From Streptomyces sp. XY006 (GTDB taxonomy: Bacteria > Actinomycetota > Actinomycetes > Streptomycetales > Streptomycetaceae), in NCBI RefSeq assembly GCF_002237655.1, contig NZ_NOKT01000004.1, positions 1-64,000 on the forward strand: a stretch of 64,000 bases of DNA, in the 5' to 3' direction. Under the pieces are notes generated by a model. It saw nothing but the letters and a program-made list of their open reading frames with translations. It was not told the origin of the DNA and searched no databases. Positions 37,499 to 45,428 of the stretch are shown one piece after another. Position 1 is the first letter of the stretch, and each line of letters starts with the position of its first letter. The translations under genes and the position numbers were made by a program.

Positions 37499-38181
37499 CG
37501 CACAGCGGTGGGGACCGGGACCCGGTCAAGGTCATGGTGGTCGACGACCACCCCATGTGGCGCGACGCGGTCGCCCGCGACCTGGCCGAGTCGGGCTTCG
37601 AGGTGGTCGCGACCGCCGGTGACGGCGAGCAGGCCGTGCGCCGCGCCAGGGCCGCCGCCCCGGACGTGCTGGTGCTCGACCTGAACCTGCCAGGCAAGCC
37701 CGGCGTCCAGGTCTGCAAGGAGGTCGTGGCGGCGGACCCGGCGCTGCGCGTGCTGGTGCTGTCCGCGAGCGGCGAGCACGCCGACGTGCTGGAGGCGGTG
37801 AAGTCCGGCGCCACGGGCTACCTGCTGAAGTCGGCCTCCACCGAGGAACTGCAGGACGCGGTCCGCCGCACGGCCGTCGGCGACCCCGTGTTCACGCCCG
37901 GCCTCGCCGGACTGGTCCTCGGCGAGTACCGCCGCCTCGCCTCCGAGCCCGCCCCGGCCCCCGACACCGACGAGCCGAAGGCGCCCCGGCTCACCGACCG
38001 CGAGACCGAGGTGCTGCGCCTGGTCGCCAAGGGCCTGAGCTACAAGCAGATCGCCGAGCGCCTGGTCATCTCCCACCGCACGGTGCAGAACCACGTCCAG
38101 AACACCCTCGGCAAGCTCCAGTTGCACAACCGCGTGGAGCTGGTCAGGTACGCGATCGAGCGCGGCCTCGACGACGAGTGA
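37495..38181 (+). CDS. macR: MacR-type NarL/LuxR response regulator
   Basis: Regulator of 228 residues, ATG overlapping the kinase stop. Receiver domain: VMVVDDHPMWRD, phospho-Asp62 in LVLDLNLPG, and the lysine in GYLLKSAS. A linker rich in Pro and Ala (about 150-165) leads to the LuxR helix-turn-helix, LTDRETEVLRLVAKGLSYKQ and HRTVQNHVQNTLGKL. MacR in S. coelicolor is reported to bind a TGAGTAC-type inverted repeat and to control membrane protein genes; one candidate site is seen at 56378. Confidence 0.9.
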   Translation: MTHSGGDRDPVKVMVVDDHPMWRDAVARDLAESGFEVVATAGDGEQAVRRARAAAPDVLVLDLNLPGKPGVQVCKEVVAADPALRVLVLSASGEHADVLEAVKSGATGYLLKSASTEELQDAVRRTAVGDPVFTPGLAGLVLGEYRRLASEPAPAPDTDEPKAPRLTDRETEVLRLVAKGLSYKQIAERLVISHRTVQNHVQNTLGKLQLHNRVELVRYAIERGLDDE

Positions 38182-38234
38182 GAGGCACGTCACACTGACC
38201 CTTCGTCAGGCACCTGCGGCGAAGGGACTGTTCC

Positions 38235-39263
38235 ATGCGCGTCGGAGTACTGACCGGAGGCGGCGACTGCCCCGGCCTCAACGCCGTCATCCGGGCCGTC
38301 GTCCGCAAGGGCGTGCAGGAGTACGGCTACGACTTCACCGGCTTCCGGGACGGCTGGCGAGGACCCCTGGAGAACGCCACCGTCCCGCTCGACATCCCCG
38401 CGGTGCGCGGCATCCTGCCCCGGGGCGGCACGATCCTCGGCTCCTCCCGGACCAACCCGCTGAAGGAGGAGGACGGCATCCGCCGGATCAGGGAGAACCT
38501 CGCCCGGCTGGAGGTCGGGGCGCTCATCGTGATCGGCGGCGAGGACACCCTGGGCGTGGCCGCCCGCCTGTCCGACGCACACGGCGTGCCCTGCGTGGGC
38601 GTGCCGAAGACCATCGACAACGACCTGTCCGCCACCGACTACACCTTCGGCTTCGACACCGCGGTCGGCATCGCGACCGAGGCCATCGACCGGCTGCACA
38701 CCACCGCCGAGTCCCATATGCGGGTCCTGGTCGTCGAGGTGATGGGCCGGCACGCCGGCTGGATCGCGCTGCACTCGGGCCTGGCCGGCGGTGCCAACGT
38801 CATCCTCATCCCCGAGCAGCGCTTCGACGTCGAGCAGGTGTGCGACTGGGTGACGTCCCGGTTCCGGGCGTCGTACGCGCCGATCGTCGTCGTCGCCGAG
38901 GGGGCGATGCCCCGGGACGGCGACATGGTCCTCAAGGACCAGTCCCTGGACTCCTTCGGGCACGTCAGGCTGTCCGGCGTCGGCGAGTGGCTCGCCAAGG
39001 AGATCGAGAAGCGCACGGGCAAGGAGGCCCGTACGACCGTCCTGGGACACGTCCAGCGCGGCGGCACCCCCAGCGCGTTCGACCGCTGGCTCGCCACCCG
39101 CTTCGGCCTGCACGCCATCGACTGCGTCCGCGACGGCGCCTTCGGCACCATGGTCGCCCTGCGCGGCACCGACATCGTCCGCGTCCCCCTCGCGGACGCC
39201 ACGGCCCGCCTGAAGACGGTGGACCCCACCCTGTACGAGGAGGTCGGCGTCTTCTTCGGCTGA
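38235..39263 (+). CDS. pfkA: 6-phosphofructokinase (PfkA family, PPi-type active-site residues)
   Basis: Phosphorylates fructose 6-phosphate in glycolysis; 342 residues. N-terminal VGVLTGGGDCPGLNAVIR, catalytic PKTIDNDLSATDYTFGFDTA, MGRHAGWIALHSGLAGGA and GHVQRGGTPSAFDR are clear. At the phosphoryl-donor site the sequence is GGEDTLG (101-107) with Asp at 104, and Lys125 in PKTIDND. In this family Gly at 104 and Gly at 124 go with ATP, while Asp and Lys go with pyrophosphate, as in the Amycolatopsis methanolica enzyme. S. coelicolor PfkA proteins are reported as ATP-dependent, so the donor here is open. Confidence 0.93.
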   Translation: MRVGVLTGGGDCPGLNAVIRAVVRKGVQEYGYDFTGFRDGWRGPLENATVPLDIPAVRGILPRGGTILGSSRTNPLKEEDGIRRIRENLARLEVGALIVIGGEDTLGVAARLSDAHGVPCVGVPKTIDNDLSATDYTFGFDTAVGIATEAIDRLHTTAESHMRVLVVEVMGRHAGWIALHSGLAGGANVILIPEQRFDVEQVCDWVTSRFRASYAPIVVVAEGAMPRDGDMVLKDQSLDSFGHVRLSGVGEWLAKEIEKRTGKEARTTVLGHVQRGGTPSAFDRWLATRFGLHAIDCVRDGAFGTMVALRGTDIVRVPLADATARLKTVDPTLYEEVGVFFG

Positions 39264-39278
39264 CCACCCGGCCGCTGT

Positions 39279-39308
39279 GCCGGCCGGGACCGCACGGCCC
39301 CGGCCGGC
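39279..39308. terminator. Bidirectional terminator between pfkA and trpEG
   Basis: Perfect 10-bp arms GCCGGCCGGG (39279-39288) and CCCGGCCGGC (39299-39308) with a 10-base loop, between convergent genes. Confidence 0.7.
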
Positions 39309-39314
39309 ACCGGG

Positions 39315-41180
39315 TCAGACCGAGGGCGCGCCCGTGCCCCGCAGCTGCCCCACCAGGTCCCGCACCACGCGCGCCCCGTTCAGCGTGAGCACCGACTCGG
39401 GGTGGAACTGCACACCGGCGAACCCGGGCCCGCGCAGCGCGTGCACCTCACCGTTCGCGGCGCGGGAGACCTCGACCCCGTGGGCCGTCAGCGCGGCGGC
39501 CGCCTCGTCGTCGCAGCGGGCCACGTAGCTGTTGTAGAACCCGACGGTCTCGCGCCGCCCGAACAGGTCGATCTCCGTCTGCGCCCCCTGGTACGGCACC
39601 TCCTTGCGCACGATGTCCAGCCCCAGCTCGGCGGCGATCAGCTCGTGCCCGAGGCAGACGCCCAGCACCCCCTGCCGCCGCGCCCGGATCACCTCGGCGG
39701 TCAGGGAGCGCAGGAACCGCATCTTCGGATCGGCCAGGTCGGACGGATCGCCCGGCCCGGGCCCCAGCACCACCGTTCCCTCGTGCCCGAGCACCGCCTC
39801 CCGCAGCCCCTCCTCGTCGTACCGCCGCACGCTCACCTCCAGGCCGCCGGAGCGCAGCACGTGCGCGAGCATCGCCGTGAAGGTGTCCTCCCCATCGACG
39901 ACCAGGGCGTGCCCCGCGAGTTCCGGTGACCGCTCCTGCATGCGCAGCCAGAACGGGGCGAGCGAGGCCCGGCGCCCGTCCAGGGCGGCCCGCACGCGGG
40001 GATCGTCGGCGAGCCGTACGCGCGCGTGCTCCGCGCGCGGGCGCGGCGGCCGGACGCCGAGGGCCGCCAGGACACCGGCCGCCTTGGCGTGGGTCTCCGC
40101 GACCTCGCCCGCCGGGTCCGAGCCGCGCACCAGGGTCGCGCCGACCGGAACCCGCAGCCGCCCGCCGGCGGAGATGTCGGCGGTGCGGATGAGGATGGGG
40201 GAGTCGAGGGTCTGCGCCCCGCCCGCGTCCCGGCCGACCAGGGCCAGCGCGCCGGCGTAGTAGCCCCGGCCGCCCGTCTCGTGCCGCTCGATGACCCGGC
40301 AGGCGTTCTGCACCGGCGAGCCGGTGACCGTCGCGGCGAACAGGGTCTCCCGCAGCACCTCCCGCACGTCCAGCGAGGACCTGCCGCGCAGCTCGTACTC
40401 GGTGTGCGCGAGGTGGGCCATCTCCTTCAGCCGGGGCCCGACGACCACCCCGCCCATGTCGCCGACGGTGCACATCATCTTGAGCTCCTCGTCGACGACC
40501 ATCGACAGCTCCTCGATCTCCTTGCCGTCGGCGAGGAAGTCCAGCAGGTGCTCCGGCGTCGGCCCCCCGGCGGGGTAGCGGTAGGTGCCGCTGATCGGGT
40601 TCATCACGACCGTGCCGCCGGACATCCGCACATGGACCTCGGGACTGGCCCCGACCAGGGTGCGCTCCCCGGTGTGCACGACGAACGTCCAGTACGCGCC
40701 CCGCTCGCCCTCCAGCAGCCGCCGGAACAGCGCGAGGGCGTCGGCCCGCCCGAACCCGGGGATCTCGCCCTCGTACGTCCGGCGGATCACGAAGTTCGCG
40801 CCCTCGCCCCCGCCGATCTCCTCCTCCAGCACGCGCCCGACGATCCGCGCGTACTCCTCGTCGGGGACGTCGAAGCCCCCGTCGTCGACGCGCACCTCGT
40901 GCGCCGGGAGCTGTTCCAGGGCCTCGGCCAGCGGGACGGTGTACGACTCCTCGGGCGTGAGCGCCAGCAGGGGCGTGCCGTCGTCGCGGACGTCGAAGCC
41001 GCGCTCGCGGATCTGCCGGAAGGGCACCAGCGCGAGGCTCTCGTCGGGCAGGTCGGCCAGCCGCTCGTGGGCGGCGACCGGGCCGATCAGGACCTCGACC
41101 AGCTCGTGGTCGTGGCCCGGGGTACGGCGGCGCAGCAGGGCGAACGGACGGGGGTCGTCCGGCAAGCCGAGCAGGTTCAT
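39315..41180 (-). CDS. trpEG: Fused anthranilate synthase (TrpE-TrpG)
   Basis: Makes anthranilate from chorismate and glutamine. The 621-residue single chain has the chorismate-binding component first (about 1-400: LVGASPEVHVRMSGGTV, MNPISGTYRYP, EIEELSMVVDEELKMM) and the glutamine amidotransferase last (about 420-621). Its nucleophile Cys is in GVLGVCLGHELIAAELGL and the His/Glu pair in VQFHPES. GAAGGAG precedes the ATG. A Trp-codon leader and terminator upstream regulate it by attenuation. Divergent from DAHP synthase, the first enzyme of the shikimate pathway. Confidence 0.96.
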   Translation of the reverse strand: MNLLGLPDDPRPFALLRRRTPGHDHELVEVLIGPVAAHERLADLPDESLALVPFRQIRERGFDVRDDGTPLLALTPEESYTVPLAEALEQLPAHEVRVDDGGFDVPDEEYARIVGRVLEEEIGGGEGANFVIRRTYEGEIPGFGRADALALFRRLLEGERGAYWTFVVHTGERTLVGASPEVHVRMSGGTVVMNPISGTYRYPAGGPTPEHLLDFLADGKEIEELSMVVDEELKMMCTVGDMGGVVVGPRLKEMAHLAHTEYELRGRSSLDVREVLRETLFAATVTGSPVQNACRVIERHETGGRGYYAGALALVGRDAGGAQTLDSPILIRTADISAGGRLRVPVGATLVRGSDPAGEVAETHAKAAGVLAALGVRPPRPRAEHARVRLADDPRVRAALDGRRASLAPFWLRMQERSPELAGHALVVDGEDTFTAMLAHVLRSGGLEVSVRRYDEEGLREAVLGHEGTVVLGPGPGDPSDLADPKMRFLRSLTAEVIRARRQGVLGVCLGHELIAAELGLDIVRKEVPYQGAQTEIDLFGRRETVGFYNSYVARCDDEAAAALTAHGVEVSRAANGEVHALRGPGFAGVQFHPESVLTLNGARVVRDLVGQLRGTGAPSV

Positions 41181-41235
41181 GGGTCCGTGCTCCTTCTCGG
41201 GGATTCAGAGGGAGAGGAACGGACCCCGGAAACGC

Positions 41236-41262
41236 CGAAGGCCGCCCCTCGGGCGGCCTTCG
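41236..41262 (-). terminator. trp attenuator terminator
   Basis: Perfect 12-bp stem CGAAGGCCGCCC/GGGCGGCCTTCG with a 3-base loop, between the leader peptide and trpEG. The arm transcribed first (41251-41262) can alternatively pair through 41252-41258 with leader bases 41290-41296 (GGCGGCC with GGCCGCC), giving the antiterminator. Confidence 0.9.
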
Positions 41263-41283
41263 CGAAGTCGTGAGTACGCGCAG

Positions 41284-41340
41284 TCAGCGGGCCGCCGGAT
41301 GAGCGGTCCACCACCAGGTCTGGGTCGAATGCGCGAACAT
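41284..41340 (-). CDS. trpL: Tryptophan leader peptide
   Basis: Eighteen-residue peptide MFAHSTQTWWWTAHPAAR with three consecutive Trp codons. Ribosome stalling at these codons when charged tRNA-Trp is scarce would leave the downstream leader segment (Pro-Ala-Ala codons, 41290-41296) free to form the antiterminator. A nearly identical leader is known for Streptomyces trpE. A -10-like TAGGGT (minus strand, 41348-41353) ends seven bases before the ATG, so the leader mRNA may itself be leaderless. Confidence 0.92.
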   Translation of the reverse strand: MFAHSTQTWWWTAHPAAR

Positions 41341-41436
41341 GCCGGGCACCCTACCCCATGTCCGAGGGGTGTACACGGTGTCTCAATGGATGGGCATGGG
41401 TCTGGACCCCCGACCCGACCCCGTAGTGTTGAGGCC

Positions 41437-42789
41437 GTGACCGTGAACGCTAAGACCAGCGCGAGTGCTGGCAACACCTGGCGAGACCTGCCCGCGGCGC
41501 AGCAGCCCGAGTACCCCGACACCGAGGCTCTGCGCGCAGTGATCGCGGACCTCGAGTCGTATCCGCCGCTCGTCTTCGCGGGCGAGTGCGACCAGCTGCG
41601 CGCCCGGATGGCGGCCGTCGCCAAGGGAGAGGCGTTCCTCCTCCAGGGCGGCGACTGCGCCGAGGCCTTCGACGCGGTGTCCGCGGACCACATCCGCAAC
41701 AAGCTGAAGACCCTGCTCCAGATGGGCGCCGTGCTCACGTACGCCGCGTCCGTGCCGGTCGTGAAGGTCGGCCGGATCGCCGGCCAGTACTCCAAGCCGC
41801 GCTCCAAGCCGACCGAGACCCGCGACGGCGTGACCCTGCCGACCTACCGCGGCGACTCCGTCAACGGCTTCGACTTCACCGAAGAGGCCCGCGTCCCGGA
41901 CCCCGAGCGGCTGAAGCGGATGTACCACGCCTCCGCCTCCACGCTGAACCTGGTGCGCGCCTTCACCACCGGCGGCTACGCCGACCTGCGCCAGGTCCAC
42001 GCCTGGAACCAGGACTTCGTGAAGTCGTCCCCCTCGGGGCAGCGCTACGAGCAGCTGGCCCGCGAGATCGACAACGCGCTGAACTTCATGCACGCCTGCG
42101 GGGCCGACCCGGAGGAGTTCAAGACCGTCGAGTTCTTCTCCTCGCACGAGGCGCTGCTGCTCGACTACGAGACGGCGCTCACCCGTGTCGACTCGCGCAC
42201 CGGCCGGCTCTACGACGTCTCCGCGCACATGGTGTGGATCGGCGAGCGCACCCGGCAGCTGGACCACGCGCACGTCGAGTTCGCCTCGCAGATCCGCAAC
42301 CCGATCGGCATCAAGCTGGGTCCGACGACCACGGCCGAGGACGCGATGCAGTACATCGAGCGCCTCGACCCGGAGCGCGAGCCCGGCCGGCTGACGTTCA
42401 TCGTCCGCATGGGCGCCGACAAGGTCCGCGACAAGCTCCCCGAGCTGGTCGAGAAGGTCACCGCCTCCGGCGCGACCGTGGCCTGGGTGACCGACCCGAT
42501 GCACGGCAACACCTTCGAGGCGGCCTCCGGGCACAAGACCCGCCGCTTCGACGACGTGCTCGACGAGGTCAAGGGCTTCTTCGAGGTCCACAAGGCGCTC
42601 GGCACCCACCCGGGCGGCATCCACGTGGAGCTCACCGGCGACGACGTCACCGAGTGCGTGGGCGGCGGCGACGAGATCTTCGTCGACGATCTGCACCAGC
42701 GCTACGAGACCGCCTGCGACCCGCGGCTCAACCGCAGCCAGTCGCTCGACCTGGCCTTCCTCGTCGCCGAGATGTACAGGGACCAGTAA
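41437..42789 (+). CDS. Class II 3-deoxy-7-phosphoheptulonate (DAHP) synthase
   Basis: Condenses phosphoenolpyruvate and erythrose 4-phosphate, the first step toward aromatic amino acids. The 450-residue, plant-like class II enzyme shows FLLQGGDCAEAFD, VKVGRIAGQYSKPRS, WVTDPMHGNTFEA with the metal His, and GGIHVELTGDDVTECVGGG. GTG 41437 is the start; TAGTGT at 41424-41429 ends seven bases before it, so a leaderless mRNA is likely. The open frame upstream to 40585 is antisense to trpEG and rejected. Pairing with trpEG suggests coordinated Trp supply. Confidence 0.95.
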   Translation: MTVNAKTSASAGNTWRDLPAAQQPEYPDTEALRAVIADLESYPPLVFAGECDQLRARMAAVAKGEAFLLQGGDCAEAFDAVSADHIRNKLKTLLQMGAVLTYAASVPVVKVGRIAGQYSKPRSKPTETRDGVTLPTYRGDSVNGFDFTEEARVPDPERLKRMYHASASTLNLVRAFTTGGYADLRQVHAWNQDFVKSSPSGQRYEQLAREIDNALNFMHACGADPEEFKTVEFFSSHEALLLDYETALTRVDSRTGRLYDVSAHMVWIGERTRQLDHAHVEFASQIRNPIGIKLGPTTTAEDAMQYIERLDPEREPGRLTFIVRMGADKVRDKLPELVEKVTASGATVAWVTDPMHGNTFEAASGHKTRRFDDVLDEVKGFFEVHKALGTHPGGIHVELTGDDVTECVGGGDEIFVDDLHQRYETACDPRLNRSQSLDLAFLVAEMYRDQ

Positions 42790-42882
42790 CGGGTCCGCCT
42801 CTTACCGGGCATCGACTGGGGCGCGGATCACACCGGATCCGCGCCCCTCTCGACTTTTGCGCCTCCGAGCCGACGGGTAAGG

Positions 42883-42901
42883 TTAGGTTAGCCTCACCGA
42901 T
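42883..42901. promoter_or_regulatory. Iron box (DmdR/IdeR-type operator)
   Basis: TTAGGTTAGCCTCACCGAT matches the 19-bp iron-box consensus at about 15 positions, 46 bases upstream of the bfd start. Binding of an Fe(II)-loaded DmdR1/IdeR repressor would give expression under iron limitation. Confidence 0.75.
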
Positions 42902-42946
42902 CAACGGGACGGCATCAGAGAACGACCCCGTCGGGAGGTGAACCGC

Positions 42947-43171
42947 GTGTACGTCTGCAGTTGCTTCGGGATCACCGAGCAGCAGGTCAAGCAGCACGCG
43001 GACAGCGGCGCCTGCACCCCCCGCCAGATAGCCTCCGCCTGCAAGGCGGGCACGGACTGCGGGTCGTGTGTGCGCCGGATCCAGGCGATCCTCGGCAGGG
43101 GTAACTGCCCTCGCCGGGAGCTGGCCGACCGGGGCGAGCCGGTGCTCGCCGATCTGGAAGACGCCGCCTGA
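42947..43171 (+). CDS. bfd: Bacterioferritin-associated ferredoxin
   Basis: Small [2Fe-2S] protein of 74 residues that reduces and releases iron from bacterioferritin. The four cluster cysteines are Cys4 and Cys6 (VCSCFGI) and Cys38 and Cys41 (TDCGSC), as in E. coli Bfd. The start chosen is GTG 42947 because GGGAGG lies 9 bases upstream; the GTG at 42938 overlaps that site. Preceded by an iron box and convergent with bfr, whose stop is 13 bases away. Confidence 0.93.
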   Translation: MYVCSCFGITEQQVKQHADSGACTPRQIASACKAGTDCGSCVRRIQAILGRGNCPRRELADRGEPVLADLEDAA

Positions 43172-43184
43172 CGCCGGGCCCCGC

Positions 43185-43661
43185 CTAGCTCGGCTGCTCG
43201 ATCTGCTGCGCGATGTACAGCGCCTCGCCGAGCTTGTCGATCAGCTCCAGCTGTGTGTCCAGGTAGTCGATGTGGTGCTCCTCGTCGGCGAGGATCTCCT
43301 CGAAGAGGTTCGCGGACGTGATGTCGCCCTTGCTGCGCATCACCTCGACGCCACGCTTGAGGCGGTCGATGGCCTCGACCTCGATCTGCCGGTCGGCCTG
43401 GAACATCTCGGTGACCGTCTGGCCGACCCGGACATGGAAGAGCCGCTGGTAGTTGGGCAGCCCGTCCAGCATGAGGATGCGCTCGGTGATCTTGTCCGCG
43501 TGCTTCATCTCGTCGATGGATTCTTCACGCGTGTACTTGGCGAGCTTGGTCCAGCCTTTGTTGTCCTGGATCCGGTAGTGCAGCCAGTACTGGTTGATCG
43601 CCGTCAGCTCGCCGGTCAACTGCTCGTTCAGGAATTCGAGGACCTCGGGGTCGCCCTGCAT
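43185..43661 (-). CDS. bfr: Bacterioferritin
   Basis: Haem-containing 24-mer iron-storage protein; 158 residues from ATG 43661, exactly the E. coli length. A longer in-frame start at 43679 would swallow the ribosome site GGAAGGAG. Met52 in DEMKHADKITERIL is the haem ligand. Ferroxidase residues are seen as Glu18 (LTGELTAINQYWLHY), the EMKHAD Glu51/His54, and EEILADEEHHIDYLD. Convergent with bfd, so storage and release genes are transcribed toward each other. Confidence 0.96.
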   Translation of the reverse strand: MQGDPEVLEFLNEQLTGELTAINQYWLHYRIQDNKGWTKLAKYTREESIDEMKHADKITERILMLDGLPNYQRLFHVRVGQTVTEMFQADRQIEVEAIDRLKRGVEVMRSKGDITSANLFEEILADEEHHIDYLDTQLELIDKLGEALYIAQQIEQPS

Positions 43662-43745
43662 CGCAGAGGCTCCTTCCAACGCGGGGGAACTGGCAGGTTG
43701 CGCCGCATGATTCCACCGGCGGCGAAGATCGTCCAGTAAGTCTTC

Positions 43746-43756
43746 ACTTAGTAAGT
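43746..43756. promoter_or_regulatory. Palindrome between bfr and the Moco oxidoreductase gene
   Basis: ACTTAGTAAGT, 11 bp with perfect symmetry, about 85 bases upstream of bfr. The surrounding A+T-rich DNA repeats TAAG/CTTA several times. Candidate operator for bfr; it does not match the iron box. Confidence 0.3.
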
Positions 43757-43836
43757 AAGGGCATGCTTAGTGGAAATGGCCCGGTTTGCGGTGGCCCCGG
43801 TCAGGGGCATCGGCCGAGGTCTGTCAGGATGGAGTC

Positions 43837-44487
43837 ATGGGTCAGCCGCTGGGACACGCATCGGGAGAAGGGCGCGATGCGGCAGGAGAGACGCAGCCGG
43901 GCCTGCCCCCGGGGCAGCGGCTGCAGCGCGGCTGGCCGGTCACGCACTACGGGCCCGTCCCCAAGTTCCGGCCCGAGCGCTGGGAGTTCCGGGTCTTCGG
44001 CGCCACCGCCGACGGCGCCAAGCACTGCTGGACCCACGAGGAGTTCACGGCCCTGCCCCACACCAGCGTCGTGGCCGATCTGCACTGCGTCACGAAGTTC
44101 AGCATGCTGGGCGCCGAGTGGGGCGGCATCCCCGCCCGCACGATCCTCGACCTCGCCCCGCCGGCGGACGACGTCACCCATGTGATGGTGTGGGCCGAGT
44201 ACGGCTTCAGCTCCAACCTGCGGCTGTCCGACTTCGCCGACGAGCGGGTGCTGTTCGCCACGCACAAGGACGGTGAACTCCTCACCGCCGAGCACGGCTT
44301 CCCGCTCCGCCTGGTCGTGCCCCACCTGTACGCCTGGAAGGGCCCCAAGTGGGTGCGCGGGGTGGAGTACATGACCGCCGACCGGCGCGGTTTCTGGGAG
44401 GAGCGCGGCTACCACAACATCGGCGACCCGTGGCGCGAGCAGCGCTACTCCTACCAGGAGGAACCGGGCGACGGCCCCGACCTCTGA
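43837..44487 (+). CDS. Sulfite oxidase-like molybdopterin oxidoreductase
   Basis: Single-domain Moco protein of 216 residues from ATG 43837. The N-terminal HYGPVPKFRPERWEFRVFG and Cys in DLHCVTKFSMLGAEW (molybdenum ligand) are typical, as are LVVPHLYAWKGPKWVRGVEYM and the C-terminal RGYHNIGDPWREQRY. There is no haem domain and no signal peptide, unlike YedY (MsrP) or liver sulfite oxidase. The electron partner is unknown. A longer upstream frame lacks a ribosome site. Confidence 0.87.
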   Translation: MGQPLGHASGEGRDAAGETQPGLPPGQRLQRGWPVTHYGPVPKFRPERWEFRVFGATADGAKHCWTHEEFTALPHTSVVADLHCVTKFSMLGAEWGGIPARTILDLAPPADDVTHVMVWAEYGFSSNLRLSDFADERVLFATHKDGELLTAEHGFPLRLVVPHLYAWKGPKWVRGVEYMTADRRGFWEERGYHNIGDPWREQRYSYQEEPGDGPDL

Positions 44488-44492
44488 GGGCG

Positions 44493-45371
44493 TCAGGCGT
44501 CGCGCAGCTTCTTCAGCCGCTCGACGTCCGCGGCGTGCCCCTCCTTGCCGCCCGGCGTCTCGATGATCAGCGGCACGCCCTCGGTCGCGGGGTGCGTCAT
44601 CAGGGCCCGGAACGGGTCCTCGCCGATGTGGCCGGCGCCGATGTTCTCGTGCCGGTCCTTGTGGGCGCCCACCACGTCCTTGGAGTCGTTGGCGTGGATC
44701 AGCTTCAGCCGGCCCTCACCGACCGTGTCCACCAGCAGATCCAGCGTCCGGTGCATACCGCTCGGGCCGGTCAGGTCGTGCCCCGCCGCGAAGATGTGGC
44801 AGGTGTCCAGGCACACGCCCAGCATCGGATGGGCGTCCAGCGCCTCGAAGTACGGGCCGAAGTCCCACGTCCGTGAGCACAGGGAGGCACCCTGGCCGGC
44901 CGTCGACTCCAGCAGCAGATACGGGTCGTCGTCGTGGGTCAGCTCGTCGAGCAGCGGCAGCAGATGCTCCCGCACCTGCTTCAGCGCCACGGACCGGTCC
45001 CGGCCCCCGGTCGCGCTGCCCGTGTGCACCACCACACCCCGCGCCCCGATCTCCCGCCCCCGCCGCAGCGAGTGCCGCAGCGACTCCACCGACCGCTCCA
45101 CGGTCGCCTCGGTGTGCGAGCCGAAATTGATCAGATAGGGGGCGTGCACGTACGCGGGGACCGACTCGGCCTCGCACGCCGCGCGGAACGCCTCGTCCTG
45201 CTGCGGATTGCCGGCCGGTGTGGCCCAGCCGCGCGGGTTGGCGACGAAGACCTGGACGGTCTCCGCCCGCAGGTCACGGGCGTAGGACAGGCCGATGCGG
45301 TGGAGGCCGCCGGCCACGGGGACGTGGCCGCCCACGGGGTTGCGGGTGCGGCCGGACAGCTGATGGTTCAC
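44493..45371 (-). CDS. nfo: Deoxyribonuclease IV (AP endonuclease, Nfo family)
   Basis: Base-excision repair enzyme that nicks 5' to abasic sites using three zinc ions; 292 residues, TIM-barrel. Metal ligand motifs: YVHAPYLINFGS, VVHTGSATG, LLLESTAGQG, GVCLDTCHIFAAGHDL, LIHANDSKD, DRHENIGAGHIG and LIIETPGG. Start ATG 45371. Five bases separate its stop from that of the convergent Moco gene. Confidence 0.94.
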   Translation of the reverse strand: MNHQLSGRTRNPVGGHVPVAGGLHRIGLSYARDLRAETVQVFVANPRGWATPAGNPQQDEAFRAACEAESVPAYVHAPYLINFGSHTEATVERSVESLRHSLRRGREIGARGVVVHTGSATGGRDRSVALKQVREHLLPLLDELTHDDDPYLLLESTAGQGASLCSRTWDFGPYFEALDAHPMLGVCLDTCHIFAAGHDLTGPSGMHRTLDLLVDTVGEGRLKLIHANDSKDVVGAHKDRHENIGAGHIGEDPFRALMTHPATEGVPLIIETPGGKEGHAADVERLKKLRDA

Positions 45372-45428
45372 CCGTTCAGGGTGTCATGCCCCCGGCCGTG
45401 CCCCGTCCACGGGCCGCGCGCCCGGCCG

